Assembly (NCBI RefSeq): GCF_002918555.1 | Contig: NZ_PQMB01000005.1 | Coordinates: forward strand, 39,089 to 103,088 | Reading direction: 5' to 3' | Origin: Citrobacter amalonaticus | Lineage (GTDB): Bacteria > Pseudomonadota > Gammaproteobacteria > Enterobacterales > Enterobacteriaceae | DNA: 64,000 nucleotides | In this document: piece after piece, positions 1 through 13,994 of the stretch | How positions within the stretch are numbered: the first letter of the stretch is position 1 | Layout: every line of letters begins with the position of its first letter | Translations under genes and position numbers: made by a program | The notes under the pieces: model-generated | Told to the model about the DNA's origin: nothing | The model's input: the letters and a program-made list of their open reading frames with translations, nothing else | The model's database searches: none

Positions 1-2575
<2,575 letters not shown>

Positions 2576-2659
2576 TTATCTTTTAGGCGTTCAATTTAAG
2601 TAGCCCAAAGCGGGCTGCTTACTGGAAGCGCCCGCCTGGTGACTAAAATTCCGAAGGGA

Positions 2660-3704
<1,045 letters not shown>

Positions 3705-3726
3705 GAAATATACAACGATCCCGCCG

Positions 3727-4014
3727 TCACCAGGCCATCTGGCTGGTGTGCTTAACCGCAAGTCTGACGAAGTCAGTATAGCCAACCCTGACGACACTGT
3801 CTGAAATTTGACCACTCAAACCGCGAGCTTCAATGTCTTCTTTCAGTGCGTATACGGTTATGGGGGCGTTGTGCAGACTTTCAAGGAAACGGCTGCCTTC
3901 TAATGCGGCGGTCACGCCATCCTGTAGCAAGAGAAGCTCATCCCCTTCTTCCACCAGACGCAGAAGTGAAGTGAGATCGGTAAACCACGCAGAGCGATGT
4001 AACGTATGCAGCAT
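3727..4014 (-). CDS. tusB: Sulfurtransferase complex subunit TusB
   Basis: TusB is part of the TusBCD heterohexamer that relays sulfur from TusA to TusE and on to MnmA for 2-thiolation of wobble uridine in Lys, Glu and Gln tRNAs. The product is 95 residues, the family length, starting [14 protein letters not shown]. It is the last gene of the yheO-tusD-tusC-tusB cluster, 7 bp after tusC and just upstream of the str promoter. DsrH-like fold; no catalytic cysteine is expected in this subunit. Confidence 0.95.
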   Translation of the reverse strand: MLHTLHRSAWFTDLTSLLRLVEEGDELLLLQDGVTAALEGSRFLESLHNAPITVYALKEDIEARGLSGQISDSVVRVGYTDFVRLAVKHTSQMAW

Positions 4015-4021
4015 AAACGCC

Positions 4022-4380
4022 TCAGAATCTCAGTATGACATCGAAATTGCCCAGTTCACGGCGTAGCGCCTGAGGTTCAAGCGGTGTGGCATCAACCACA
4101 AAGTTCGTTTCTTTTCCAAGACCACGTTCACGCAATGAGTCGGCACAGAGCCAGCACTGCTCGATGTCATACAGTCCCAGCAATTTGAAGGTGGCAATAT
4201 AATCACGCGCCAGAACCACATCCGGCTTTTGCCCCGGCAGAATCTGGAAGACGCCGTCGCCAATAAAGAAGACGCCGAGATTATCCGTTAACGCAGAGGT
4301 CGCCAGAAGTGCATCCAGACCTTCACGGCCCGATGCGCTACCGTGTGGCGCAGTGGAAAAAACAAAGGCAATGCGTTTCA

Positions 4381-4381
<1 letters not shown>
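4022..4381 (-). CDS. tusC: Sulfurtransferase complex subunit TusC
   Basis: TusC is the DsrF-like subunit of TusBCD in the tRNA 2-thiouridine sulfur relay. It has 119 residues, starting [20 protein letters not shown], the usual length. Its ATG overlaps the tusD stop codon by one base (TGATG), so translation is probably coupled. It is followed by tusB after 7 bp. No anomalies. Confidence 0.96.
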
Positions 4382-5489
<1,108 letters not shown>

Positions 5490-5612
5490 GAAAAAAAACA
5501 CTCCTTTTCAGGAGCCTGTCGTTATGTTCTCAGGGCAGGCTCATATTTACGCGGATAACTAAACTAATACAGCGGAGGTTCCGCTTTCCAGTTAATTATA
5601 TCCGGCCTGCAA

Positions 5613-5643
5613 TAAAAAAACCGCCGCCATATCAGGCGGCGGT
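5613..5643 (-). terminator. fkpA-side Rho-independent hairpin
   Basis: An 8-bp perfect stem, CCGCCGCC (5621-5628) with GGCGGCGG (5635-5642), has A7 on its left side at 5614-5620. On the minus strand it is therefore followed by a U-tract. It lies directly after the fkpA stop codon and should end the fkpA transcript before yheO. Confidence 0.88.
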
Positions 5644-5652
5644 TCTCAGTTT

Positions 5653-6471
5653 TTATTTTTTAGCAGCATCAGCTGCTTTAGCATCAGCTTCTGCTGGCGC
5701 GGCGGCATCCGCCTTCGGTGCCGGTTTAATGTCCAGCAGCTCTACGTCGAATACCAGCGTGGAGTTAGCCGGGATCCCCGGAACGCCAGTTTTGCCATAA
5801 GCCAGATCCGGCGGGATAACCAGTTGGATCTTACCGCCTTTCTTGATGTTCTTCAGGCCTTCAGTCCAGCCAGGGATCACGCCATCCAGACGGAAGGAGA
5901 GCGGTTCACCACGGGTGTAAGAGTTATCAAACTCTTTACCGTCGATAAGCGTACCTTTGTAGTTCACCACGACGGTATCGCTGTCTTTCGGCGCTTCACC
6001 CGTACCGGCTTTCTCTACTTTGTAGAGCAGGCCAGTAGAAGAGGTTTTAACATCTTTCTCTTTCGCAAACTTAGTGCGGTACTCTTTGCCTTTGGCTTCG
6101 TTGTCCGCTGCGTCTTTTTCCATCTTCGCCTGAGCAGAAGCCTTCACGCGAGCTTCAAATGCCTGAAGAGTCTGTTCGATTTCCTGGTCAGACAGTTTGC
6201 TCTTATCCGCAAACGCATCCTGCACACCGGCGATCAGCTGATCTTTATCCAGTTTGATTCCCAGTTTTTCCTGCTCTTTCAGGGAATTTTCCATGTAACG
6301 ACCCAGTGATGCGCCCAACGCGTAAGCAGATTTCTGGTCGTCATTTTTGAACGCGGCTTTGCTGTTTTCGGTAGCAGCCGGTTTCGCAGCGTCAGCAGCG
6401 AAGGTGATCGGAGCGTGCAGCGCAACGGCCATTGTGGTCGCCAGCAGCGTAGCTTTAAACAGTGATTTCAT
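5653..6471 (-). CDS. fkpA: Periplasmic FKBP-type peptidyl-prolyl isomerase FkpA
   Basis: FkpA is a periplasmic cis-trans prolyl isomerase and chaperone for envelope proteins. The 272-residue product starts MKSLFKATLLATTMAVALHA, a signal peptide probably cleaved after ITFA. The N-terminal helical dimerisation domain spans about residues 30-140 and the FKBP domain about 145-250 (VVNYKGTLIDGKEFD, GWTEGL, PPDLAYG). The C-terminal tail is rich in Ala, Asp and Lys. It stands alone between a hairpin at 5613-5643 and a sigma-E type promoter at 6584-6611. Length matches E. coli. Confidence 0.98.
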   Translation of the reverse strand: MKSLFKATLLATTMAVALHAPITFAADAAKPAATENSKAAFKNDDQKSAYALGASLGRYMENSLKEQEKLGIKLDKDQLIAGVQDAFADKSKLSDQEIEQTLQAFEARVKASAQAKMEKDAADNEAKGKEYRTKFAKEKDVKTSSTGLLYKVEKAGTGEAPKDSDTVVVNYKGTLIDGKEFDNSYTRGEPLSFRLDGVIPGWTEGLKNIKKGGKIQLVIPPDLAYGKTGVPGIPANSTLVFDVELLDIKPAPKADAAAPAEADAKAADAAKK

Positions 6472-6583
6472 CCATATCTCCAGGGCCGGGGCATCTCGCC
6501 CCAGGGTTAACTTACTTAAGAAGCGTACTATAAAGCGTTGTAGAACAAATCAACATACGGACACGCCCTATTATCACCCCTTT

Positions 6584-6611
6584 TCAGACTCTTTTTGTTT
6601 AAATAAGTTTC
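6584..6611 (-). promoter_or_regulatory. Sigma-E (RpoE) promoter of fkpA
   Basis: On the minus strand GAAACTT (6605-6611) is followed after exactly 16 bp by TCTGA (6584-6588). This matches the RpoE consensus GGAACTT-N16-TCTGA at 11 of 12 positions. fkpA is a known sigma-E regulon member, so envelope stress control is expected here. Confidence 0.85.
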
Positions 6612-6692
6612 TACGCGGGCAAATGAAGGCTGTGCAACCCGATAAAGTTAAGTAGAATCCGCCGCGACCAGAGACAATCAATGAGGTGAATC

Positions 6693-6911
6693 ATGCAGGA
6701 TACAACGATGGAAGCTCGCCTGGCTGAACTGGAAAGTCGCCTGGCCTTCCAGGAGATAACCATTGAGGAGCTCAACGTGACCGTGACCGCCCACGAAATG
6801 GAAATGGCGAAGCTGCGCGATCATCTGCGTTTGCTGACGGAGAAACTGAAAGCCAGCCAGCCGTCGAATATCGCCTCACAGGCTGAAGAGACGCCACCGC
6901 CTCATTATTGA
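6693..6911 (+). CDS. slyX: SlyX, small coiled-coil protein
   Basis: SlyX is a conserved 72-residue cytoplasmic protein of unknown function. The sequence from about residue 5 to 55 is a continuous amphipathic coiled coil ([20 protein letters not shown]), followed by a Pro-rich end, TPPPHY. An AGGTGA ribosome site precedes the ATG at 6693. It stands alone on the plus strand between fkpA and slyD and ends in a strong terminator at 6918-6945. Confidence 0.93.
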   Translation: MQDTTMEARLAELESRLAFQEITIEELNVTVTAHEMEMAKLRDHLRLLTEKLKASQPSNIASQAEETPPPHY

Positions 6912-6917
6912 GACGTA

Positions 6918-6945
6918 AAAAAAGCGGGTTTTGCCCGCTTTTTTT
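6918..6945 (+). terminator. slyX terminator, bidirectional
   Basis: AAAAAAAGCGGG-TTTT-GCCCGCTTTTTTT is a near-perfect stem with both an A-run and a T-run, so it can act in either direction. It begins 7 bp after the slyX stop codon. Confidence 0.9.
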
Positions 6946-6966
6946 GTACCCGGTAGTTTACCGGGC

Positions 6967-7100
6967 CAACAGATACCCTATGGATTTCAAGTCACAGCAA
7001 GGCGGAAAGCTTGAGCAATCCCCGGGAGCATAGGTAACTAAACCCGTCATACTTCAGGTTGCAGGTGCGTTGGCTTTCCTGCAACCCGAATGATTTAGGG
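6967..7100. repeat. Composite/rearranged ERIC remnant
   Basis: The left part (about 6967-7038) has ERIC-like AATCCCCGGGAGCATAGGTA. It is then abruptly joined to an ERIC end in the opposite sense (AAACCCGTCATACTTCAGG, then TTGCAGGTGCGTTGGC). The arms 7053-7065 and 7078-7090 form a 13-bp hairpin with one mismatch. It looks like two partial ERIC copies fused head to head in the slyX-slyD gap. Confidence 0.6.
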
Positions 7101-7161
7101 TCTATGTGACAGGGGGTCGAAAACGCAGCCAACGCCACTGTAGCTTGAAAAACGACGGGTA

Positions 7162-7752
7162 TTAGTGGCAGCCGCAGCCGCCGTTGCCTTTACCGCCACA
7201 GCAACCTTCGCCGCCGTGCTCGTGACCGTGGTCATGGCCGTGACCGCCGCAGCAACCATCATGGTCATGATCGTGGTCGTGACCGTGCGCACCGTGAACG
7301 TGACCGTGAGCCAGTTCTTCTTCGGTTGCTTCACGAATCGCCACAACTTCCACGTTGAATTTCAGATTCTGACCAGCCAGCATGTGGTTGCCGTCAACCA
7401 CAACGTGATCGTCTTCCACTTCGGTAATTTCTACCGGTACCGGACCCTGGTCAGTTTCGGCCAGGAAACGCATGCCGACCTGCAGTTCGTCAACGCCCAT
7501 GAAAACGTCTTTAGGAACGCGCTGCACCAGGTTTTCGTCATACTGACCGTAAGCGTCATTCGCGCCTACAGCAACATCAAATTTGTCGCCAACTTCATGA
7601 CCGTCCAACGCTGTTTCCAGGCCAGAGATCAGGGAACCGTGACCATGCAGGTAGTCCAGCGGCGCACTCACCGGAGACTCATCAACCAACACACCGTCTT
7701 CTGTACGTACCTGATAGGCCAGGCTGACCACCAGGTCTTTTGCTACTTTCAT
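7162..7752 (-). CDS. slyD: SlyD, FKBP-type prolyl isomerase and nickel metallochaperone
   Basis: SlyD is a cytoplasmic prolyl isomerase and chaperone that supplies nickel to hydrogenase and is needed for phiX174 lysis protein stability. The 196-residue product has a split FKBP domain (about residues 1-69 and 130-150) with an inserted IF chaperone domain (about 70-129). A metal-binding tail follows from about residue 150, dense in His, Cys and Gly (HGHDHDHDHDG, GCCGG repeats, ending GCGCH). The tail is full length. The gene is followed by an ERIC remnant and is preceded by yheV and kefB on the same strand. Confidence 0.98.
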   Translation of the reverse strand: MKVAKDLVVSLAYQVRTEDGVLVDESPVSAPLDYLHGHGSLISGLETALDGHEVGDKFDVAVGANDAYGQYDENLVQRVPKDVFMGVDELQVGMRFLAETDQGPVPVEITEVEDDHVVVDGNHMLAGQNLKFNVEVVAIREATEEELAHGHVHGAHGHDHDHDHDGCCGGHGHDHGHEHGGEGCCGGKGNGGCGCH

Positions 7753-7846
7753 GATATCTCCTGAGCATGGGAAGAATAGTGGCGCAGATTGTAGCGGAAT
7801 TCTGCACCCGTGTACCCACTAGCTTAAAAAAACCTGCGGCATATCG

Positions 7847-8047
7847 CTAGTCCGGATGAAAAATCCCGATCACTTGTTCTTCCTTACGAACATGCTCGCG
7901 GACCTCTTTATCGGCTTCGCGCATCTGGTGACCACACTTAACGCATTCAACAATATCGACATTATTCTCACGCCACATCGCCATCGAATCCTGCGTCTGG
8001 CAGGCCGGGCATTTTGCCCCTGCAATAAAACGTTTACGGATTGCCAT
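7847..8047 (-). CDS. yheV: YheV, small zinc-ribbon-like protein
   Basis: Conserved 66-residue protein of unknown function, the family length. Two CxxC pairs (CPAC near residue 13 and CVKCGH near residue 36) suggest a zinc ribbon. It begins MAIRKRFIAGAKCPACQTQD and lies 10 bp after the kefB stop codon, so it is probably cotranscribed with kefG-kefB. A function in K+ efflux is not shown by anything in the sequence. Confidence 0.9.
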   Translation of the reverse strand: MAIRKRFIAGAKCPACQTQDSMAMWRENNVDIVECVKCGHQMREADKEVREHVRKEEQVIGIFHPD

Positions 8048-8057
8048 CTCTTACCCC

Positions 8058-9863
8058 CTACTCGAATTCGTCCCAACCATCCAGCTGTCGTCGTTCCTGC
8101 TGCATTTCGCGTTGGAAAATCTCTTCCAGCTCGCGCCTCGCTTCCCGGGCGCGAGAAATTTGCACCGTGTCGGTATGTACCGGAATCAGCTCCCGCAGCA
8201 TGCGCATATCCAGACGCCGGAAATGCAGCTGGGCCCGCTGGGCCTGATGCGGATGCATCCCCAACGACACCAGCGTTTTGCGTCCCAGCTCCAGCGCGCT
8301 GGAGAAAGTCTCACGGGAAAACTGCGTCACCCCGGCCTGTAACAGCTCATGCGCCTCCACACGTCCGCGCGCTCGCGCAAGAATATGCAGGTGAGGAAAG
8401 TGTTGCTGACACAGCTCCACCAGCTTCATGGTATCTTCCGGCTCATTACAGGTGATGACGATAGACTCCGCCGCTTCCGCACCTGCTGAACGAAGCAGAT
8501 CCACCTGTGTCGCATCGCCGTAATAGACCTTATAGCCATATTTACGCATCAGGTTAACGGCGCTGATATCGCGCTCCAGCACGGTGATGCGCATTTTATT
8601 TGCCATCAGCAGGCGACCAATCACCTGGCCAAAGCGTCCGAACCCCACCACGATAACCTGTGGTTTATCATCGTCCACCCAGGGCTTTTCGTCTTCTTCA
8701 TCCGGGCCGTTAAATCTGCGGGAAAGCCACTTATCAACCAGCTTCATGAGCAGCGGCGTGGTCATCATCGACAGCGTAACGGTCACCAACAGCAGCGCCA
8801 TCTGGTCGCCCTGAAACAAGCGCTGGGAGGAGGCGGTAGAAAAAAGCACAAAGGCAAACTCCCCTCCCTGGCTTAGCACCCCGGCAAACTGCATACGCTC
8901 GGAGCTTCTCACGCCGTACAGTCGCGCCAGCAGGTAGAGAACCAGTGCTTTCACCGCGACCAGCATAAAAACGCTGGCGACAACCCACAGTAGATGGGTA
9001 TAGAGCACGCCCAGGTTTAGCGACATCCCGACGGAAATAAAGAACAGGCCGAGCAGGAGCCCTTTAAACGGGTCAATCGCGGTTTCCAGCTCATGGCGGT
9101 ACTCGCTCTCCGCCAGCAGCACCCCGGCGATAAATGTGCCAAGCGCCATCGACAGCCCCAGTGCATCCATAAATAGCGCCGATCCCAACACCAGCAGCAG
9201 CGTGGCGGCGGTAAACACTTCACGCACCCCGGAATCGGCAATAAAGCGAAACACCGGACGCAGCAAGAAACGACCGCCAATCAGCATGCCGGCAAAAGCC
9301 AGCACCTTCATCCCGATTTTCATCCAGTCAAAATGTTCGTCAGCCGAACCGGCTAATAACGGCACCAGCGCCAGCGCCGGGATCACCGCAAGATCCTGGA
9401 ACAGCAGCACTGAAAAACCAAGCTGTCCCGATTCGCTACGGTTCATCCCTTTTTCCCGCATCAGCTGGAGTGCCATCGCCGTCGACGACATCGCCAGGCC
9501 GATCCCACCGACGATTGCAGCCTGCCAGGAAAAGTGAGTGAGCATCAACAAACCGGCCAGCACCGCGGCACTCAGTAGCACCTGCGCGGCCCCAACGCCA
9601 AATATAGAACGCCGTAGTTGCCAGAGCTTGGAAGGATTAAGCTCCAGCCCAATGATGAACATCAGAAAGACCACGCCCAGCTCGGAGAAATGGAGGATTT
9701 CATCAACATCGCTGATAAAGCCCAGCCCCCACGGACCAATGGCGATCCCCGCCAGCAGATAACCTAAAACGGCGCCAATACCCAGCCGCGATGCCAGTGG
9801 CACCGCAGCAACCGCCGCGAAGAGAAACAGCACCCCCGCTAATAACAAATCAGAACCTTCCAT
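8058..9863 (-). CDS. kefB: Glutathione-gated K+/H+ antiporter KefB
   Basis: KefB is an inner-membrane K+ efflux system held shut by glutathione and opened by its electrophile adducts. It has 601 residues from the ATG at 9861-9863; a longer in-frame start exists, but [10 protein letters not shown] is the family start. About 12 membrane segments of the CPA2 exchanger domain fill residues 1-380. The cytoplasmic RCK/TrkA-N domain begins near 400 ([15 protein letters not shown]). The start codon overlaps the kefG stop by one base, so the ancillary subunit and the channel are coupled. yheV follows after 10 bp. Confidence 0.98.
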   Translation of the reverse strand: MEGSDLLLAGVLFLFAAVAAVPLASRLGIGAVLGYLLAGIAIGPWGLGFISDVDEILHFSELGVVFLMFIIGLELNPSKLWQLRRSIFGVGAAQVLLSAAVLAGLLMLTHFSWQAAIVGGIGLAMSSTAMALQLMREKGMNRSESGQLGFSVLLFQDLAVIPALALVPLLAGSADEHFDWMKIGMKVLAFAGMLIGGRFLLRPVFRFIADSGVREVFTAATLLLVLGSALFMDALGLSMALGTFIAGVLLAESEYRHELETAIDPFKGLLLGLFFISVGMSLNLGVLYTHLLWVVASVFMLVAVKALVLYLLARLYGVRSSERMQFAGVLSQGGEFAFVLFSTASSQRLFQGDQMALLLVTVTLSMMTTPLLMKLVDKWLSRRFNGPDEEDEKPWVDDDKPQVIVVGFGRFGQVIGRLLMANKMRITVLERDISAVNLMRKYGYKVYYGDATQVDLLRSAGAEAAESIVITCNEPEDTMKLVELCQQHFPHLHILARARGRVEAHELLQAGVTQFSRETFSSALELGRKTLVSLGMHPHQAQRAQLHFRRLDMRMLRELIPVHTDTVQISRAREARRELEEIFQREMQQERRQLDGWDEFE

Positions 9864-10417
9864 CAGCGGCCTCCCACAGCAACTGGATTTGCCAGCCACT
9901 CACCATACGCTTTGGCATGGCTCGCCAGCGCGGGCTTACTTTGTCGCCTGGCCCAGTAAACGATGATTGGGCTCATCCAATGCATCCGACACATACCGGC
10001 CGTCAGCTCAAACGGTCGCAGAACGTCGCTCATCGGATAACGGTTCAACGCATCATGGCGATACGCACTCTCCGGCTCGCCCGTGGTGATCACGCTGCGC
10101 CAGTATTTTCCCGCAAGCTGGTTTCCTCCGGGGCCGCTGGCGAAACCGCGACTCAGCACGCGGTCGAGCCACTCTTTAAGCAGGGCCGGACAGCTGTAGG
10201 TATACAGCGGATGCTGAAACACAATCACCTCGTGTTCGCGCAGCAGCGCCTGCTCATGGGCGATGTCGATAAAAAAATCAGGATAGTGCGCGTAGAGATC
10301 GTGCACCGTTACATTGCTGAGCTGCGTGGCCGGTTTAAGCAGTACCCGATTGGCAACCGAGTCCTGAGATTCCGGATGGGCATACAGCAGCAGAACTTTT
10401 GCTGGCTGAGACATCAT
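9863..10417 (-). CDS. kefG: KefG, flavodoxin-fold ancillary protein of KefB
   Basis: KefG is a cytoplasmic NAD(P)H oxidoreductase-like protein required for full KefB activity. The 184-residue product has the quinone reductase pattern: [15 protein letters not shown] at the N-terminus, [17 protein letters not shown] near residue 75 and [14 protein letters not shown] near 120. It overlaps kefB by one base (TGATG). It is transcribed away from yheS across a 209-bp gap. Confidence 0.96.
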   Translation of the reverse strand: MMSQPAKVLLLYAHPESQDSVANRVLLKPATQLSNVTVHDLYAHYPDFFIDIAHEQALLREHEVIVFQHPLYTYSCPALLKEWLDRVLSRGFASGPGGNQLAGKYWRSVITTGEPESAYRHDALNRYPMSDVLRPFELTAGMCRMHWMSPIIVYWARRQSKPALASHAKAYGEWLANPVAVGGR

Positions 10418-10626
10418 CCCCCTCCCGGTTTTGTACTTTGTATATAGACACTTTATCCTTCAGTCTGCCTCTGCGTTGGCGGCGTTACTCGCGCCTCCCT
10501 GATGCAGCTTGAATGATTTTGTGTATAGCTGTTGTTTTGAGCTACCATTGCGCCCAGCGCGGCAGAATGCCCGCATACTACATTATCATAATGATAAATT
10601 AACATAGTCAAAACATACGGCGCCTT

Positions 10627-12528
10627 ATGATTGTTTTCTCCTCGTTACAAATTCGTCGCGGCGTACGCGTCCTGCTGGACAATGCCACTGCCACCATTAA
10701 CCCGGGTCAGAAGGTCGGTCTGGTGGGTAAAAATGGCTGTGGTAAATCTACCCTGTTGGCATTGCTGAAAAATGAAATCAGCGCCGACGGCGGCAATTTC
10801 ACTTTTCCGGGCAGCTGGCAGCTGGCGTGGGTGAATCAGGAAACGCCCGCACTACCTCAGCCGGCGCTGGAGTACGTCATTGACGGAGACCGCGAATATC
10901 GTCAACTGGAAGCCCAGTTGAACGATGCCAACGAACGTAACGACGGACATGCCATCGCAACCGTGCACGGCAAGCTGGATGCTATCGACGCGTGGACCGT
11001 ACGTTCGCGTGCCGCCAGCCTGCTGCACGGACTTGGTTTTAGTAACGAACAGCTGGAACGTCCGGTCAGCGACTTCTCCGGTGGCTGGCGAATGCGTCTG
11101 AACCTCGCCCAGGCGCTGATTTGCCGTTCCGATCTGCTGCTGCTCGATGAACCGACCAACCACCTCGATCTCGATGCGGTTATCTGGCTGGAAAAGTGGC
11201 TGAAGAGCTATCAGGGCACGCTGATTCTGATTTCACACGACCGTGACTTCCTCGATCCGGTGGTGGATAAAATCATTCATATCGAACAGCAGAACCTGTT
11301 CGAGTACACCGGTAACTACAGTTCATTTGAGGTACAGCGCGCCACCCGTCTGGCCCAACAGCAGGCGATGTATGAAAGCCAACAGGAGCGCGTGGCGCAT
11401 CTGCAAAGCTACATCGACCGTTTTCGTGCAAAGGCGACGAAAGCGAAGCAGGCGCAAAGCCGTATCAAGATGCTGGAACGCATGGAGCTTATCGCTCCAG
11501 CTCACGTTGATAACCCGTTCCGCTTCAGCTTCCGTGCGCCGGAAAGCCTGCCTAACCCACTGCTGAAGATGGAGAAGGTCAGCGCCGGATATGGCGATCG
11601 CATCATTCTGGATTCCATCAAGCTGAACCTGGTACCCGGCTCACGCATTGGCCTGCTGGGGCGTAATGGTGCAGGTAAATCGACCTTGATCAAACTGCTG
11701 GCGGGTGAACTTAATCCTGTGAGCGGTGAAATGGGTCTGGCGAAAGGGATCAAGCTGGGTTACTTCGCTCAGCACCAGCTGGAGTTTTTACGTGCAGATG
11801 AATCGCCAGTCCAGCATCTGGCTCGACTGGCCCCACAGGAGCCGGAGCAGAAACTGCGTGATTATCTCGGCGGTTTTGGCTTCCAGGGGGATAAGGTCAG
11901 CGAAGAGACCCGTCGTTTCTCCGGGGGTGAGAAGGCGCGTCTGGTGCTGGCGCTGATCGTCTGGCAGCGTCCAAACCTGCTGCTGCTTGATGAACCGACC
12001 AACCACCTTGACCTCGACATGCGTCAGGCGTTGACCGAGGCGCTCATCGAATTTGAAGGTGCGCTGGTTGTCGTCTCGCACGATCGTCACCTGTTACGTT
12101 CTACCACCGACGACCTTTATCTGGTTCACGATCGTAAGGTCGAACCGTTTGATGGCGATCTGGAAGATTATCAGCAATGGCTGAGCGACGTGCAGAAGCA
12201 GGAAAGCCAGCCTGATGACACGCCAAAAGAGAATGCCAACAGCGCGCAGGCGCGTAAAGATCAAAAGCGTCGGGAGGCAGAGCTACGCACGCAAACTCAG
12301 CCGCTGCGTAAAGAGATTGCTCGTCTTGAAAAAGAGATGGAGAAGCTCAACGTACAGTTAGCGCAGGCAGAAGAGAAGCTGGGCGACAGTGAACTGTATG
12401 ACCAGAGCCGTAAAGCCGAGCTGACGGAATGTTTGCAGCAGCAGGCCAGCGCCAAATCCGGGCTGGAAGAGTGCGAAATGGCCTGGCTGGAAGCACAGGA
12501 ACAGCTCGAGCAGATGCTGGCTGACTAA
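10627..12528 (+). CDS. yheS: YheS, ABC-F family ATPase
   Basis: YheS belongs to the ABC-F ribosome-associated ATPases, which relieve stalling or modulate translation. The 633-residue soluble protein has two nucleotide-binding domains: the first with GKNGCGKST (about residues 35-43), signature FSGGW and LLLLDEPTNHLDLDA; the second with GRNGAGKST (about 347), FSGGE and a second LLLLDEPTNHLDLD. Between them lies the linker with a coiled-coil arm (ERVAHLQSYIDRFRAKATKA). A charged coiled-coil tail runs from about 530 to the end. There are no membrane segments, so it is not a transporter. Confidence 0.97.
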   Translation: MIVFSSLQIRRGVRVLLDNATATINPGQKVGLVGKNGCGKSTLLALLKNEISADGGNFTFPGSWQLAWVNQETPALPQPALEYVIDGDREYRQLEAQLNDANERNDGHAIATVHGKLDAIDAWTVRSRAASLLHGLGFSNEQLERPVSDFSGGWRMRLNLAQALICRSDLLLLDEPTNHLDLDAVIWLEKWLKSYQGTLILISHDRDFLDPVVDKIIHIEQQNLFEYTGNYSSFEVQRATRLAQQQAMYESQQERVAHLQSYIDRFRAKATKAKQAQSRIKMLERMELIAPAHVDNPFRFSFRAPESLPNPLLKMEKVSAGYGDRIILDSIKLNLVPGSRIGLLGRNGAGKSTLIKLLAGELNPVSGEMGLAKGIKLGYFAQHQLEFLRADESPVQHLARLAPQEPEQKLRDYLGGFGFQGDKVSEETRRFSGGEKARLVLALIVWQRPNLLLLDEPTNHLDLDMRQALTEALIEFEGALVVVSHDRHLLRSTTDDLYLVHDRKVEPFDGDLEDYQQWLSDVQKQESQPDDTPKENANSAQARKDQKRREAELRTQTQPLRKEIARLEKEMEKLNVQLAQAEEKLGDSELYDQSRKAELTECLQQQASAKSGLEECEMAWLEAQEQLEQMLAD

Positions 12529-12661
12529 GAGCCTGGTCCATCAGGGCTATTTTGAACCTGGGCAGTGCTCGAAATCCTCACGTACTCCGTGTCCGTTCCG
12601 GTTTCTCTGCGCTGTCCGTGTTCAGATTGCCTGCGACAATAACGCCTGGTGGCCAGGCTCT
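12528..12661. repeat. 134-bp MITE-like element with terminal inverted repeats
   Basis: The yheS-yheT gap holds a segment bounded by AGAGCCTGG (12528-12536) and its exact reverse complement CCAGGCTCT (12653-12661). The match extends inward to about 17 bp with small mismatches. The interior is GC-rich with no open frame. The left repeat begins on the last base of the yheS stop codon. I recall similar intergenic sequence in other enterobacteria, but that is unverified. Confidence 0.6.
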
Positions 12662-12744
12662 AAGCGCAAAATGACATATTGGCTAACCTGCGGCCCTTAT
12701 GCGCGGTATAGTTATGCTTTCCGATTCTTAATTGCTCTGGTGCT

Positions 12745-13761
12745 ATGGTTGAAATCACCCCAACAGAAATGACCCCGCCCGCTGATGATTCGCGTGAGTT
12801 CCACCCAATGCGCTGGATCAGCAATCGCCATCTGCAAACGATGCTTCCACGTTTGCTCCGTCGTAAAGTGAAGTTCGATGCTCACTGGCAGCGGCTGGAA
12901 CTGCCCGACGGCGACTTTGTCGACCTGGCATGGAGTGAAGAACCACACCAGGCGAAACATAAACCGCGACTGGTGGTTTTTCACGGTCTCGAAGGCAGCC
13001 TGAACAGCCCCTACGCGCATGGGTTGATCGAGGCGGCGAAAAAACGTGGCTGGCTGGGCGTGGTGATGCATTTTCGCGGCTGTAGCGGCGAACCGAACCG
13101 ACTGAATCGAATTTACCACTCCGGCGAAACGGAGGACGGCAGCTGGTTTTTACACTGGCTGGCGCGTGAATTCGGCCACGTTCCGACCGCTGCGGTTGGC
13201 TATTCCCTCGGCGGGAATATGCTGGCATGTCTGCTGGCCAAAGAGGGGAAAAATATCCCGATTGATGCTGCGGTGATTGTTTCAGCCCCTTTTGTACTTG
13301 AAGCGTGCAGCGACCACATGGACAGAGGCTTTTCCCGCGTTTATCAGCGCTACCTGCTCAATCTGCTGAAAGCCAATGCCTCACGTAAACTGGCGGCCTA
13401 CCCGGGTTCACTGCCGGTCAGTTTGGCACAGTTGAAATCGATGCGTCGTATTCGCGAGTTTGATGACCTGATCACCGCCAAAATTCATGGCTTTGCCGAT
13501 GCCATTGACTATTATCGTCAGTGCAGCGCGATGCCGCTACTGAGTCAGATAGCCAAACCGACGCTGATCATCCACGCAAAGGACGATCCGTTTATGGATC
13601 ACCACGTGATCCCCGAAGCCAAAGAGTTACCACCACAGGTGGAATACCAGTTAACCGAGCATGGCGGACACGTCGGGTTTATCGGCGGCACGCTGCGACG
13701 CCCGGAAATGTGGCTGGAATCGCGTATTCCCGACTGGCTGACAACGTACCTGGAGGCGTAA
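12745..13761 (+). CDS. yheT: YheT, alpha/beta-hydrolase of the YheT/ABHD family
   Basis: Predicted serine hydrolase or esterase with unknown natural substrate. The 338-residue product has the nucleophile elbow GYSLGG (about residue 151-156), a preceding [10 protein letters not shown] oxyanion region and a late ...EHGGHVGF... histidine. The Asp is in HAKDDPF. The N-terminal [15 protein letters not shown] is typical of the family. It is followed 2 bp later by yheU and then prkB, a conserved trio. N-terminal residues differ from E. coli but the length is nearly the same. Confidence 0.94.
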   Translation: MVEITPTEMTPPADDSREFHPMRWISNRHLQTMLPRLLRRKVKFDAHWQRLELPDGDFVDLAWSEEPHQAKHKPRLVVFHGLEGSLNSPYAHGLIEAAKKRGWLGVVMHFRGCSGEPNRLNRIYHSGETEDGSWFLHWLAREFGHVPTAAVGYSLGGNMLACLLAKEGKNIPIDAAVIVSAPFVLEACSDHMDRGFSRVYQRYLLNLLKANASRKLAAYPGSLPVSLAQLKSMRRIREFDDLITAKIHGFADAIDYYRQCSAMPLLSQIAKPTLIIHAKDDPFMDHHVIPEAKELPPQVEYQLTEHGGHVGFIGGTLRRPEMWLESRIPDWLTTYLEA

Positions 13762-13763
13762 TC

Positions 13764-13982
13764 ATGATGCTCCCCTGGCAAGATCTCTCCCCCGAGACGC
13801 TGGACAATTTGATTGAAAGCTTTGTGTTGCGCGAAGGCACCGATTATGGTGAACATGAGCGTACCCTTGAGCAAAAAGTCGCCGACGTCAAACGCCAGTT
13901 ACAAACGGGTGAGGCCGTACTGGTGTGGTCTGAACTGCATGAGACGGTGAATATTATGCCGCGCGCTCAATTTCGTGAATAA
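13764..13982 (+). CDS. yheU: YheU, UPF0270 small protein
   Basis: Conserved 72-residue protein of unknown function, beginning [20 protein letters not shown] and ending PRAQFRE. Two adjacent ATG codons (13764 and 13767) could start it; the first aligns with the E. coli start and follows yheT by 2 bp with GGAGG just upstream inside yheT. Acidic and probably cytoplasmic. Sits between yheT and prkB as in relatives. Confidence 0.92.
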   Translation: MMLPWQDLSPETLDNLIESFVLREGTDYGEHERTLEQKVADVKRQLQTGEAVLVWSELHETVNIMPRAQFRE

Positions 13983-13994
13983 ACAGGAGTGGTT

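Noticed and set aside
7165..7764. A 199-codon open frame opposite slyD
   Set aside because: It arises from the GC-rich, repetitive His/Cys tail of slyD on the other strand; the product is low complexity and not family-like.
10455..10540. Possible ERIC relic in the kefG-yheS gap
   Set aside because: TGCGTTGGCGGCGTTACTC and TGCAGCTTGAATGA resemble ERIC arms, but the central palindrome is missing and the similarity is too weak to claim.
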